From: Mesostigma viride
Lineage: Eukaryota; Streptophyta; Mesostigmatophyceae; Mesostigmatales; Mesostigmataceae
Direction of reading: 5' to 3'
Length of the DNA stretch: 64,000 bases
Assembly: GCA_009746045.1 (NCBI GenBank)
Contig: RPFO01000348.1
Location: forward strand, 1,557,801-1,621,800
Shown here piece by piece: positions 12,201 to 21,899 of this stretch. The translations under genes were made by a program, and so were the position numbers. The notes under the pieces were generated by a model. That model was not told the DNA's origin and ran no database searches. It worked only from the letters and a program-made list of their open reading frames with translations. Each line of letters starts with the position of its first letter. The first letter of the stretch is position 1.

Positions 12201-13993
12201 ATCGTACTAACAAAGCACACGTGCGATAAGACAACCAGCACATGTGCCGAGATGAATTACACTATGCCAACAAACATATTGCACAGAACATGTCATGGAC
12301 GCATAGCATGCATCAATCACGCCGATGATTTATACATGCGTGACTGCCCTGGTCTTTGTTTACATTAGACACTCCATTTGCGCAGCGGGACCAAATAGAT
12401 GGTGAGGAAATTGATCGTGCGTAAATACCCCGCACGATTACTTTCGTATCTTAATACCTGATTGCCCAATTGCTAAGTACCTAATGGCTTCGTTACCTAT
12501 TTGCATGTTTATTCGCTCACCTCACGAGTACCCTGCCGCACGACCACACCTAACGACCACGCGCTGAACCATGAGAAATCATGGGTTTGCGCCCTCGTTA
12601 CCCCAAGCCTTCTCTTTTCTCACTTTCCCCCCGTTTCTCGCCCAACACTGACTTATCCCGACAAACACAGTGGTCCAAACAGCACAGAGGTTGCAAGCAA
12701 AAGCACATGATAAAAAATAGGTGTAAACATACAACACCACACAACATAGAGGTATTGGTGAGCATCGTTCGGCACTATGCCAATCGATGGCACATGATGG
12801 CAGGTAGCACCAGCAGGTTTGACCCGCCTAAGCTTCGCGAGAGCCCCCCCTTCTCCAGGGGTTCGGTTCGCCCGGACCTAGGCTCACCGTTCAGGTGCAC
12901 AGATATGAGAGGGGCGTCCTTCCCTATCGCGGATGCCAGCACCTCAATTCCTGCGTCGCCCAGGTCGTTGTCTGCAGACAGTTGGACGTCGTTCCACCGC
13001 ATAGGTGATGTCATTCCACCACGCAGACAGGTGATGGGTGCGGCGGATAGTGAATATCCAATCACACAAATACAATTAGTAACATCAGGGTGGCAACAGA
13101 CAGAGTGGTCTCTTGGTTCATTTCCAGCTCGGTGTCAGCGTGTAGCACAGTCAGGGGCGCCACAAACACCCATATTGCACCAAGTAATTACACATCAGAT
13201 CTCATAACTTTCTCCTATTCGTCGCAGGAGGTAACGATAACAGGCCACCCTGGGTAGGGCAGGGTATCGACGATAGCGTACCAAGATTTTCACTTCATGA
13301 ACAAGCATAGCCAGCAACCACAGGCGAAACAGAAAGAAAGGAAAACAAGGGGCGAAATGTAAACAACTGCTTACCGCCCAGGTCCAGTCTCCTAATTTGG
13401 CGCCTTTGGAGAGCCGATGCCAGAGCTGGATGAAGGCTGCTTCCAAAGCAGTTCTTTGAACCGACATCTCTGACGTCCACTTCCAGACGGGTCAACCGTT
13501 GCAACGACTCGAGTGCTTGAAGCCTCCGCAGTGATATTGAGAAGCAGTCATGAATGCAAAGCTCCACGAGATGTGGCCAGGCATCCAGATCCATGATTAT
13601 AGCTTCTGTCACCAATCTGCAGCCGGTCAATATTAGCGTCGTCAGAAGTGGCACGTTGTCGGATTCGCCGTGCGAGCCCAATTCGTCGAATGTGCTCCGC
13701 ATAAAGGTGTAGCGGCGATGGGTAGCAGGCTTGCTTAGTGAGATCGCATTGCGGACAATATTGTCGGTTATTTCGATCGTACTTTCTCTAACCGATGCTA
13801 AATCCAACACTGTCCAGTGGCAAGGTTGCATGAGCGAGCGAGCCCACGCTTTGCAGACTGTTATGGCTCGAATGCGAGCAGCGACGGAAAGATGACTGAC
13901 TATCTGTGCAAGCAGCTCTGCTGGTATATTCTCCCAATTCGAATCGCACAATGAATCCATGCTGCTATCTCTGAAGGGCAGGTCGGTACTCAT
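180..13993 (-). CDS. F-box / leucine-rich-repeat protein (RI-type LRRs), 3' end off the window
   Basis: Probable substrate-recognition subunit of an SCF ubiquitin ligase. Exons read on the minus strand: 13993-13375 (ATG), 12971-12888, 11337-11254, 10136-9966, 8926-8843, 7396-7313, 3319-3233 and 269-180; the gene continues past the left edge. Exon 1 encodes a typical F-box at about residues 19-57 (NWENIPAELLAQIVSHL ... VCKAWARSL), then degenerate LRR-like strands (LTTLILTGCRLV, LTRLEVDVRDVG). Later exons encode ribonuclease-inhibitor-type LRRs, for example GNAISKHGVAALADAF, then LQKLDLR. Every junction is GT-AG and phase 1, and six of the seven LRR exons are 84-90 nt (one LRR each); the 171-nt exon carries two. 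The phase agreement across eight exons makes the model strong. The ligase role is inferred from domain family; the substrate is unknown. Introns are minisatellite-rich, and intron 6 holds a large inverted repeat and a MITE. Confidence 0.85.
483..1139. other. Intron 7 of the F-box gene, no gene seen
   Basis: A run of about 18 C at 496-513 is followed by low-complexity CA-rich sequence from 1040 on. I see no exon with LRR pattern here. Intron 7 spans roughly 270-3232. Confidence 0.5.
1140..1665. repeat. Heptamer array (CAACGCA)n
   Basis: About 70 tandem copies of a 7-bp unit with a few variants (ATGCACA, GCGCAAC) at both edges. A 7-bp unit puts the same heptapeptide in all three frames of each strand, which explains the long overlapping open frames here. 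They are not genes. Confidence 0.95.
2225..2665. repeat. Degenerate tandem repeats in F-box intron 7
   Basis: The string CACGTACAGCTG followed by a variable GAGCTGG(A/G)TG(A/G)GG tail recurs at about 2234, 2347, 2602 and 2652, with weaker copies near 2490 and 2552. Linkers such as GGATTAATGACAGCCACGC also repeat. No coding signal. Confidence 0.6.
3550..3755 (+). repeat. Left arm of a dispersed inverted repeat
   Basis: Reads as the reverse complement of about 6545-6765 with moderate divergence. Shared islands include ACCGCCAC, CTGG(T/G)TAC, ACTAGC and CACCTTTCCT. Translations of both copies keep the pattern STATHA.SV then SPTHLS.WQ, but the copies carry different stops, so a coding role is doubtful. 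Confidence 0.6.
4052..4266 (+). pseudogene. F-box-like gene fragment in left palindrome arm
   Basis: Encodes WIDNMDDDLLQVLVRNMY, then a linker, then LMTTSKAAWEALWP. The spacing of DDLL, L-R and SKAAW resembles an F-box core, and downstream codons continue past a stop. It is probably a captured fragment of a host gene that is not itself in the window. Assignment to the F-box family is by motif shape only. Confidence 0.45.
4797..5030 (-). pseudogene. F-box-like gene fragment in right palindrome arm
   Basis: Near-identical inverted copy of the 4052-4266 fragment, with the same DNMDDDLLQVLVRNMY motif. A 12-codon block containing SKAAWEALWP is missing, so the F-box-like core is incomplete. Confidence 0.45.
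5751..6167. mobile_element. 417-bp MITE with about 25-bp terminal inverted repeats and TA target duplication
   Basis: The ends read CCGTAGTGGTCAAA..., then TTGCGA on both strands, with about 22 of 25 positions matching. TA flanks the element on each side (5749-5750 and 6168-6169). The interior is AT-rich, has several TTTGCGACC motifs and no ORF. The TA flank suggests Tc1/mariner-type mobilisation, which is an inference. Confidence 0.8.
6246..6400. repeat. AT-rich triplicated repeat
   Basis: CACAATTATCAAAGAAA occurs three times (about 6257, 6305 and 6381), separated by ATTATATAT and GCTATTAT runs. Noncoding and intronic. Confidence 0.7.
6545..6765 (-). repeat. Right arm of the dispersed inverted repeat
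   Basis: Inverted partner of about 3550-3755. The pair brackets both the large palindrome and the MITE within intron 6 of the F-box gene. Confidence 0.6.
7437..7935. repeat. Purine-strand G-rich minisatellite upstream of LRR exon 6
   Basis: Tandem 16-17-bp units of GAGGGGAGGAGGGGGT and near variants, decaying into GGGAGG/GGAAGG sequence. In the gene's orientation it is all pyrimidine and ends about 40 bp before the exon 6 acceptor (7397), so it forms a very long polypyrimidine tract. The plus strand has dense G-runs able to form G-quadruplexes. Confidence 0.9.
8351..8665. repeat. 24-bp minisatellite, about 13 copies
   Basis: Unit GGGCGCATCAACGCAGCCAC plus CACT, nearly perfect. Because 24 is divisible by 3, several frames stay open (GASTQPPL, SGGCVDAP), but it lies in F-box intron 5 and shows no gene structure. 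Confidence 0.95.
9872..9895 (+). mobile_element. 24-bp remnant insertion of a LINE/HAL1-like 3' tail
   Basis: TATGTTACAATTCAATTCAA matches the extreme 3' tail of the ORF1-only retroposon at 15.9 kb. It is bracketed by the direct repeat ATAGTAGT at 9864-9871 and 9896-9903. It looks like an insertion truncated almost at once after priming. Confidence 0.5.
11380..11655. repeat. 49-bp minisatellite carrying copies of the LRR exon 3 acceptor
   Basis: Five units, each with GATGCCGTTGCCTGGGGAAG on the plus strand. On the minus strand this reads CTTCCCCAG followed by GCAACGGCATC, which matches the real exon 3 acceptor and its first codons at 11337. The array lies immediately upstream of that exon in the gene's direction. 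Confidence 0.85.
11760..11965. repeat. GAGGGGTGGTGGA minisatellite
   Basis: About 13-bp purine-rich units, pyrimidine-rich in the direction of the F-box gene. Noncoding; it lies in intron 2, further upstream of exon 3. Confidence 0.85.
11966..12887. other. Remainder of F-box intron 2, nothing recognisable
   Basis: Mixed-composition sequence without long frames, repeats or LRR-like motifs. The interval ends at the exon 2 donor at 12887. Confidence 0.4.
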
Positions 13994-14021
13994 AGCTTCA
14001 CCGCCTTAGACGGGGGACAGT

Positions 14022-14390
14022 TTATCTATCAATTAGCAACGGTTTAAGCTGCCCAGCAGTAGACGCCCAAAATCTACTTATCTCACCAACAACATCGCCG
14101 GACGAAATTCTAGCTATCAGAAACAAAAGCGCTGAATTAGGAAAATTAATCATCGACATCATCTTGTCGTGCAGAGATAGATAGAAAAAACCTCGTTCAC
14201 GCAAGTGATAAATTATTTGCCGAATGCCGATGCAGAATTCGAGGCCGACGAAAACGGGCAGCTTGGTCAGGCCTACTGCCGAATCCTGGCCGAATACCAT
14301 GATTTTACGGGCTTGCTGTTTGTGCTGGGCGATGTCACTGCGGTACTGACATGACGTGGCACTTGGCACTTGGCACTTGGCACTTGGCAC
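14022..14390 (-). CDS. Possible 122-residue hypothetical protein upstream of the F-box gene
   Basis: An uninterrupted minus-strand frame of 122 codons whose stop lies 29 bp before the F-box ATG. The N-terminus (MPSAKCQVPSATSCQ) comes from a short GGCACTT tandem at 14356-14389 and is unlikely to be real. The remainder (KLPVFVGLEFCIGIRQII) has ordinary composition, but I recognise no domain. It could be a chance frame in the F-box promoter or 5' UTR, an upstream ORF, or an unrecognised exon. Confidence 0.15.
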   Translation of the reverse strand: MPSAKCQVPSATSCQYRSDIAQHKQQARKIMVFGQDSAVGLTKLPVFVGLEFCIGIRQIIYHLRERGFFYLSLHDKMMSMINFPNSALLFLIARISSGDVVGEISRFWASTAGQLKPLLIDR

Positions 14391-15361
14391 ACTAGGCAGT
14401 CATTTTCTCCTTTTCTATGGTCCAAGGGCAGACTCTGCCAGCCGGAGGCGGACCTGGCCCACCAGCCAGGGGCCAGCCGCTCAAGCGATGGCGTTTGACC
14501 AGCATTCGGCTATTCTCTGTAAATTTTTAGTCCCTTTTGAGTGCTTTATACCTCCAGCGTTTCCTGTTATTAGTAGTCATCGTTCTTTTCTAGAACCTGG
14601 AATGTCATTAACGTAAGTTGAATTAGTAGATCTACAAAGAATAGTATATTGCTGGTTCTTGTGCACAGACTGAAGAACACCAGGCTAGGATCGGCAAGCA
14701 AGGTCACCATAGGTCAGTGGTTTTTTCTGACCTTGCTATTGAACCTCCTAGAAGACTGAGGAATTTCTTAGCCCACCAGCTCTTTCCATCCACAGCAGCT
14801 CGATTCGCTTCTCGCTCTCGTTGTACATCGGCTGCGGAGCACAGACTACCGACTACTCTAAACATGGCGATTGGGACCGACTATTCGCTGCTTCCCTCAC
14901 GCGCTGTATATTTCATACTGTAGAGGAAATGAACTGGCCACGGCCTGCCATTATAGTCCAAGTGTGGCAGGGTCTGCTCGCAAATATATAAATTTAAAGC
15001 CCGTGCCTGAAAGCAGAGTTCAGTTCAAGTCACGCTTTCGCGCATAAGAGACCCATTCATATGCCCAGTTCATGTGGAATCAAGTTCGTGATACCTCCCG
15101 CCTAATATTTGACAACTGAAGTCCACGTGCCAGTTTGATTGAAGTAGATTACATTATTGCTTTCCATGTGGCAACGGAGGGAATTCAGCATAGTTAGCAC
15201 GCAGCGTACATTCGCTCCCAAGCCCTGGAAGCATGCCACGCGAGACCGCTAGGGTCCGGCCCCATCTACTTAGACTAGATAGAATAGACCGGTAGGAATG
15301 TGTGCACCATCCATCCATCCATTGGGGTTAATACTCCGTGACTCGCCAACGGGAGCACGAG
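14391..15361. other. Intergenic sequence upstream of the F-box gene
   Basis: No coding signal beyond frames under 90 codons. The right end (about 15300-15361) contains a retroposon-tail motif, CTCCGTGACTCGCCAACGGG, that also occurs near 24025 and 62355. Confidence 0.4.
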
Positions 15362-15896
15362 TTGAACTGCATCACGTGAACATAAGTCCTAAGGGAAATG
15401 AATCTGGAATGGGGTGGATGGATGTAGCTATGTCTAGTTCCTAGTTACAGGGTTGCGGGCACTACGGCCCGAATCGCTACGCATGCCAAACTTAGTCACA
15501 CGCCGATCGACGACCCATGGGGAGTGGTGCATGGCATTCATTACTGTCTGCCACCTAGCTTTACGCCTCATCTGCCTCCATACAGGTCTACAAACCAGGG
15601 GGTTCCGCGGGCGTGAGCCCGCCCCGTCGAGGGTAGGATGCGCACATGTCCATATATGCCTAGCTAGCCAATCGCGTAAAGTGCACCACGTACGGAGGGC
15701 GGCCCGCGGGACGGCGCGCGCAGCCTGGGGCCTGCCACGTGAGGACAAAACGCCAGGGCTGTGCGGGCATGGTGCCAGCTAGTCTGTCTGATATATATCT
15801 ACCTGATCTGTGCCCGGCTAGGCCCGGGCGCCTGCCATATTAGAAGAATGTGGGAAACATATGGTAAATCAGGGTACAAATCCTCATTCAGCTAAT

Positions 15897-17938
15897 TGAA
15901 TTGAATTGAATTGTAACATAACTCCGTTGGGAGTATATGTAGCACATAGCCCTTGAGAGGGGGCATATGGCCTATCATACATCCTAAGCTACTTCCTGCA
16001 AGGGTGGGGATGTAAAGGACCCTTGCTCTAGGTGCACCAGGGCACGTGCATCCCCATGATCTTCAAGCTATGCCCAGCGAAGGGGGAGCCTGTCATGGGG
16101 GGGAAGATCAGCATAGCTATACAAAGAAGCTAGGGCATGGCGGCTCAGCAGAGAGTTACTCCCTGCATGGGCACAACATAACTAAATAAAGCTAGGCATC
16201 ATCTGGAGTGTGGCTCATCATAGGCACACATGTACATGATTAAATAAAGCGTGTGGCTTAGCTGGGATAGGGCCTCTAGGAGGCGTACATGTACATGGCC
16301 ACGGTCTATCTATTCTACACTACTACTGCTGTATTCCCCTAAGCTGGGGCGCCTGGAGTCGCTGGGGCCGCGGGGGTCGCCTGCCAGGGCTTGTGGCCGA
16401 CGTAGATGGCCGCCCCCTTCCAGTACACCGGCTGCCCCGCCTTGGTCTGCCGGAGCTGGAGGTAGGTCGGCCATAGCTCCCGTCGCCGTTGTTGCTGCGC
16501 CAGGGTCAAGTCGTCATCAAGGGTGAAGAGAGTCTTCTCGAGCCGCTTGCGGCGTCTGAGAAAAGAAATCTTGTCCGCCGGGGTCTTAAAGGTGAGAAGG
16601 AGCGGGGGCGGCCCTGCCTTACCCCGCGCGCGGGGAAGGCGGTGGGCGGCCAGCTCGATCTCACCAGTAAGGTCCATGCGATCAAGGATTTCTCTCTCAA
16701 AAGCACGCGCAAGCTTCTCGGAATTCTCACCTTCCTCCATCTTGAGATTCTTGACAATGACGTTGAGGCTGCGCTTGGCGAGCTCGGCCTCCTCGCGGAG
16801 GTCAAGCGTCTGCCGTTGAAGCTGGGCTGCGACGGCGGAGGTGGTGGAGGTGGTGTGTTGCTTAAGCATGTCCGCCCAGGTGGTGATGGGAGGAGCATCG
16901 CCGGCCAGGCCAGCCGGGGCTGGCTTGGCGGCAATGTCCTTCACCGCCAGGGCGGTGAGGCCTGCGGTGTTCTGCAGAACCTCGATAGCAATGGCGTTGT
17001 CCTTAAGACCGTGCTGGTCGATGTCGCGGAGCTGGGCGGTGATGGAGTCGGTGGAGGCGGAGGGGGGGGGGGGGGGGAGGCGAGGAGGGCGGCGGTGGCG
17101 GTGGGGATGGTGGGGAGCTCAGCAGCCAGCGTGCCGCCAATTGCCGCCACATCTGCAGCAATGGGCGTCACGTACGTGCTGTGAGAGGGCGGCGTGGAGG
17201 TGGTGGACGAAGGTGGATTCGATCGGTAATGGGGGCGGGGTGCAGAAGGTCCTCGGCCGAGCGCTTAGTGAGGGTAAAGAGAGCTGCGAGCTGAAGGCGG
17301 GGGCGAGACCAGCCGGCCAGGTTGGTGTCGACGCGGTCTGAGACGCGGTGGGAATACCGGCCGTCAACTCCGTTGCGAAAAAAAGTGGGTGTTGGAATGG
17401 AGTTGCTGGCACAGGGCCAGCAGTGAGGCGTGTGACCCGTAAAACACGAGCTCCAGTATCTTGATGGGTGGCATGCATGTCGAAAAAGGCATGCAGGCCT
17501 GTTGACGTCGAAGGTGGTAAAGAGCCTATCGACGTCAAAATCACGCTCAGACCAGCCAGGTTCGCCTGGGCGACTGCGCTTTGGGTCAGGCGATGCAGAG
17601 GGCGAGGAGAGCCCGGGAGGGTTCTGGGCGACCACCAGTGCGCGACTAGTGTCACCACTGCCTTCCGGCCCTGATGGCGAAGCTGCAGCCGGAGCTGCAG
17701 ACGTATTTTCATTGCCGAGCGCAGCCGTCAGGCTGCGTTGCGTCGATGGGCGTTTGCTCATCGTATATTGCGTAATAGCGTCGGAAAATTATATCAGCAT
17801 GTGCGTCTTAGAAAGACGAAGCGATTGTACGTGATATTCACGACTAAATTCGGTGCTCAAACGTGAAAGTTATGAGCGCCGCCGTCAGCCATGGCTACCT
17901 CGTGGGGAGGATATGTAACATGGGTTGTGGGATACACG
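15897..17938 (-). mobile_element. ORF1-only retroposon, HAL1-like, copy 1 (2042 bp)
   Basis: A 13-bp target duplication, TCATTCAGCTAAT, flanks it (15884-15896 and 17939-17951). On the minus strand it has a 5' leader, an L1-type ORF1 (ATG 17761, stop near 16339), a 440-bp 3' UTR, the hairpin CTCCCAACGGAG, and an (AATTC)n-like tail. There is no endonuclease or reverse transcriptase. ORF1 has lost its frame at least twice: near the proline-coding C-run at about 17060, and in its N-terminal half. Confidence 0.85.
16339..17761 (-). pseudogene. L1-type ORF1 protein gene, frameshifted (copy 1)
   Basis: N-terminal region MSKRPSTQRSLTAALGNEN, a proline-rich linker, a coiled-coil stretch, then a C-terminal part with VKNLKMEEGENSEKLARAF, AAHRLPRARGKAGPPPLLLT and ADKISFLRRRKRLEKTLF. 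The AHR...PPLLLTF...FLRRRKRL layout resembles the RRM plus C-terminal domain of L1 ORF1p, an RNA-binding chaperone of LINE RNPs. Frames change near 17060 and again near 17400. Copy 2 at 59551-60935 is the better guide to the ancestral protein. Confidence 0.7.
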
Positions 17939-18387
17939 TCATTCAGCTAATGTGCAAACCAAAGCTGGGGTCAGCTTGCTTGGGCGTAGAGGGTAAAGTG
18001 CCTTGCGCTGCATCTTGGTAACTGTGCCGTCAAGTCGTTTCTCGATCTGATCCAGCTGGACTGCGTCAGCGTCCACGTCTCGGCGCTGTATGTCAGGATC
18101 GTCAGAATGACGACCTTGAACAGGTCATGCACGCTTGACAAGCTAGCTGGGGCAGGGCGGCCCCCGGTTGCTCCACCAGCGCGACGGTGCTCGTGGAGTT
18201 GCCCCCATGCCATGCATGCCGAGCCGGGTCTTCAACTCGTCATGTCGTCCGCCTCGCAGTCGGGAATTAAGCCAACGGACAAGCACTCAAGCAGCTTGAA
18301 GCGGCCTGATGCAGTGAAGTTTACTGTGGTGTCATAGATCTATAAGAGGCGGAGCTCAGGCGGGGGGACGGCCATGCCAAGGGCCAT

Positions 18388-18807
18388 TAAAACTTTAATT
18401 AAATTGTTGTTGTTGTAAATTGTTAATTAATATGCCTCCGTGGGGAGATCATGTAGCACATATTCCATGCTGGGTGGGTGGAGGTGGGAGAAGCCGCGCA
18501 ATCGAACTACCTAACTCTAAGCTATCTAGGCTAGAAATTCCTAACTACACTACTCAGCAAAAACGCCCCTTCCTCGGGGGGGGGGGGTGCAGCTTGCCCA
18601 CAGGGGCTGGCGTGACGTGAGCCTGGACAATCTTCTGCCACCGCTTCTTGTTCTGCATGGCAGTCCAAAGAAGGGAGAGGGAGTGGATGCGGTGTTCAAA
18701 CTGAGCTGGGACCACAAGGTCGGCCAGCAACATCTGGGTGTAGTTCATGGCAGGTTTACCTAGCTAATTCCTGGGAATGTCCTTGGGGCCAGGCCAGGTC
18801 AAGATGT
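18388..18807 (-). mobile_element. 5'-truncated LINE 3' end (family A), 420 bp
   Basis: Flanked by the 12-bp duplication GCCAAGGGCCAT (18376-18387 and 18808-18819). The minus strand encodes the last part of ORF2 (MNYTQMLLADLVVPAQFEHR, LLWTAMQNKKRWQKIVQAH), disrupted after that. The 3' UTR, the hairpin CTCCCCACGGAG and a TTAA-rich tail follow. Confidence 0.85.
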
Positions 18808-18844
18808 GCCAAGGGCCATGGCGCCTCCGTTTTGGGGCGCTAAT

Positions 18845-19045
18845 AATTTCAAGACCCGTGTTGGTCTGTACGGCAGTACGGGGTACTCGGTAAAACCCTT
18901 GCGTACTGTAAAAATACAGGTATTTTTGGGTAAAAAATACGCGAAAAAACACGCAGTACGGCATACGGGGTATTTTTGAAATTGTGCTAAAAAAGTACGG
19001 GGTATTATTGAGGCCAAGGCTTAAAGTACGGGGTATTCTAAGGAT
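18845..19045. repeat. Repeated TACGGGGTA motif block
   Basis: AGTACGGGGTA or ATACGGGGTATT occurs four times or more, with related GTACGG and GTACTG strings. The left part (CAAGACCCGTGTTGGTCTGT) resembles the reverse complement of about 20990-21010. Nature unknown. Confidence 0.45.
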
Positions 19046-19370
19046 GTGTGGCCCTGCATCCAACAAATGTTACTATGTACTATGCTCTCTGCTATTCATT
19101 AATGAGCATGCATAATGGCAGTGACTTGCCACCTGCCACACTTAGATCGACATTGCAATACATCCTTCAAGTACATTTGTATATTGTGGACACGCAAACT
19201 ATTGACCATCTAACACCGGTCTCTTTTATTACAATGCATTATTGACAACATAATACATTATTGAATGGTATAATGCACCCAGAGCTCTGGCAGCCTCGAT
19301 GCAGAGGATGTCATAGCACTATAGATGGCAACTTCGCTGCACAATGACAACAAGTGCATGCCACGAATCC

Positions 19371-19975
19371 CTAAGAAATAAAATCATTGGCAATGAACCC
19401 AGAATTGACCTTCACTGCTGCGGCAGGTCCATACTTTGCCACTGCCGCGATCATGTTCTTGTACGAGGCGCTGGCGGCGACGTGAAACGGAATGCCATTC
19501 TCGTAAAAGAAAGAGGCCTGGGCAAGGCGGACTTCCTGGAGCTGCGCATTGGAAAAGCACTGTGGAATCGTCTTCTGCACTGCCTTGCCAGAGCCACAAG
19601 GGCCAGCACCCGGGGCAGCGGCAGGCAGAAGGGCCTTGGCAACGCGGGCACCGAGCACTGCCTTTTGCTCCTTCTTTTCCAACCGGGCTGCCTCAGCCGC
19701 CTTCAGGAAGCCTCCCGATCAGGCCTTCTACATTCCTAGACTGCTGGCAAAATGTGGCTCCCTTGTTGGGGATGTGGCCGAGATGGCCGACAGCGCGATC
19801 CTTGCTAAAGTTGCCAGGCCTGCCGAACTTGTAATCGCACAGCTTGCACGCCTGGCCACCTCTGGCCGACTACCACGTCTTCCCCACTCACGGTCTTTTC
19901 CACCTCGTCAATCAGGTGGAGGTATTGATACTCCTCTCCCCTTTTGACGACTGGAACTCTAGGCATGGTCGCCTC
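19371..19975 (-). pseudogene. hAT-type transposase N-terminal remnant (BED finger + DUF659-like)
   Basis: Minus-strand frame from about 19682 to 19371 contains FFYENGIPFHVAASASYKNM, then IAAVAKYGP. This is the signature of the DUF659/hAT-like region (ffyeNgIPFnva.s..fk.M..ai..yGP). Upstream, in another frame, ACKLCDYKFGRPGNF then RAVGHLGHIP has the C-x2-C ... H-x-x-H layout of a BED zinc finger. Start codon MPRVPVVKRGEEYQ lies near 19965. At least two frame changes separate the finger from the DUF659 part, and the catalytic RNase-H region and hAT dimerisation domain are absent. A dead fragment of a DNA transposon or of a domesticated relative. Confidence 0.55.
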
Positions 19976-20033
19976 TTTTAGGATTGCCTAGCGCACAATA
20001 CATGAACCGGCGCACCCGGCACCCTCTATTTGC

Positions 20034-20634
20034 TAAGTATTTGCTTACTTAGTCGGGAAACTACCCGACCTGTCGGGTAGTTTGACTAACGGTCGAATTT
20101 CGCGCCGCGCCGTGAGCGCCGCGCCACCTGTGACGGATGTCAGTGGTCCGGTGGGTCCGGGAACACTTATGGACGAGGGTGATGCATAGGTTTGGGGGTA
20201 ATATTCGCCATAGCCTGGTAATTACAACGTGCATTGAGCAGGTATCACGTGACTTTGGCGGGAAATTTTCACTCGCGCGCGCGCGTAACTAGATATGGCT
20301 GCCAGCATGCCGTTCTCACGGAAATTTTGCGTGTCGAGGCTAGAAACGGTTCAGAATTTTGCTCAGAATGACTATGCGTGATTTTCGTAGGTCAGGCATG
20401 GCCAAACTTGTAGGATTGGGAAAATTCAGGTAGGACTGGAGCTATCATCCAAATGCTTCGATAAACCTGTGCAGTATTATTGCATATTCTGAAAGCCCTC
20501 GAAGTGTAGATACTCCTAGCATCTTGGTTGGGGGCATTTGGAGTTGTGGCCTGTGAGTTATGATTTTTCTCATTTTCAGGGGTCTGAAAGTGCCAAAAAT
20601 GGTCCTCCCGACTAACTTACTTAGCAAATACTTA
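20034..20634. mobile_element. 601-bp inverted-repeat element (MITE-like)
   Basis: Ends TAAGTATTTGCT...TTAGTCGGGA at 20034-20057 match the reverse complement of 20606-20634, with a short insertion in one arm. A perfect 9-bp-stem hairpin, CTACCCGAC-CT-GTCGGGTAG, sits just inside the left end (about 20061-20080). No ORF of note. No clear target duplication was found, so the family is uncertain. Confidence 0.55.
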
Positions 20635-21009
20635 CTTTGCGTCTTCACTCTTCTGCGTCTTTCTGGAAGTGCACCCGTCCCTAAACCTTATGATTCTGCC
20701 ATGCATGCTCTGTCCCCTCGCAGCTTTTCTCCCGCGAATAAAAAATCCTGTCAAAAAATGTAGAAAGGCACACCGTCACGCGTGTACTAGCAAGTAGCTA
20801 TGCACTCGCTGCAATTTCAGCAATCAATTTCAGTACCACTGACAGGTCTGGGCCTCTCCCCACCGCGTGACACGTCCACGACCTCCAAAATCGGCTAAGT
20901 CCAAAGTGAAAAACAGTGAAAATCGTACGGCGTACGCGGTCGAAAGCGTCAGTACCGTGGAATACAGCGTATTTTCATACCCGAGGTGCCGTACGAACCA
21001 ACACGGTTC

Positions 21010-21250
21010 AAGACCAACAGTGCTCCCGGGCCTCAAGGGCCAAGCAGTCCAGCCAGAGTTGGGCAGACTCTGGCTTCTCAATGAGCGTGATCTCGTCGGC
21101 ATAGATGAGGTCAGCGAGTAAATTCTGCTGGTTCGAGTCGGCCCCCCCTCCCCAGGCTCATTCTGAATCACTGGGCCAGGTTCGCGGCCAGCAGGCCTAG
21201 CAACGCGGGCACGTGCCTGGCGCATAACATAATCCAGTACAGTAATGAGC
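21010..21250 (-). mobile_element. LINE reverse-transcriptase fragment
   Basis: Minus strand encodes MRQARARVARPAGREPG, then a frame change to LADLIYADEITLIEKPESAQ and LWLDCLALEAR. This matches the DLIYADD...ESAQLWLDSLSLEAR core of the copy at 33.9 kb. The catalytic YADD box is changed to YADE, and the fragment is truncated on both sides. Confidence 0.7.
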
Positions 21251-21477
21251 AGCTAGTTACTGTGACGTGGACGCAACCTTGCCAGACGCCGGTCTGCAGT
21301 GGACATGGCACGGTCCACCGACTTCTTCATACACGACCCTCTGGTTACTAGGAGGATCGCGCTCCACCCTACACTGTACATCATGGCCGCAGACTTCTTT
21401 CCATCAATCTGAAGGTCAGCAGCGCTCGACCGCGGCTCCCTGACCGGCCGACGGGACTTCGCGTAATTAAAATAATA

Positions 21478-21520
21478 ATAAAAATGATTGATATTTAATA
21501 ATTAGTTTATTGTTATTATT

Positions 21521-21573
<53 letters not shown>

Positions 21574-21645
21574 GCACGTACGTGACTGCGTCACGTGGGT
21601 GCCAATATACAGAGTAAAGGAACCTTCATCCCTATATACACAGCG
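21478..21645 (-). repeat. (AAT)n-tailed LINE 3' end with CACGTGAC hairpin
   Basis: An ATT/AAT microsatellite (about 21478-21575) abuts GTACGTGACTGCGTCACGTG and a motif AGTAAAGGAACCTTCATCCC. The last motif is also seen near 56690 and, inverted, near 35180. I read it as the 3' tail of a minus-oriented LINE. Confidence 0.5.
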
Positions 21646-21899
21646 AGAAGGAGGGAGGGCGCCCTAGCTTTTCTCACTGCCGCAAGTGGGCAGGCCACAG
21701 AGCGCTCTGATCCACAGCATGGTGCATGCCGGGGCGCAACATTGTGGGTGCAATACGTTGTGACCAGTGCAATATACCATAGGTAGGCTGACGCATAGCT
21801 TATGCTACAAAGGTGAGGTGGGCTCAAGAACGTCGGCTACTAAGGCGCAAGCTGATGGCCACAAGGTGCCAGAGCTGATTGAAGGTACTATGACGCTGT

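Larger units (their letters stand above)
15362..18340 (-). mobile_element. LINE fragment (family B), interrupted by an ORF1-only retroposon
   Basis: Minus-strand 3' part of a LINE ORF2. A degraded RT connection region reads RFKLLECLSVGLIPDCEADD, and DLFKVVILTILTYSAETWTL follows (18340-17950). After the insert it resumes at 15885 and continues to a 3' UTR near 15362. The same stretch without the insert exists at 62.7-63.2 kb. Strongly 5'-truncated and frameshifted. The 3' end carries the family hairpin CACGTGA...GCAGT. Confidence 0.75.
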
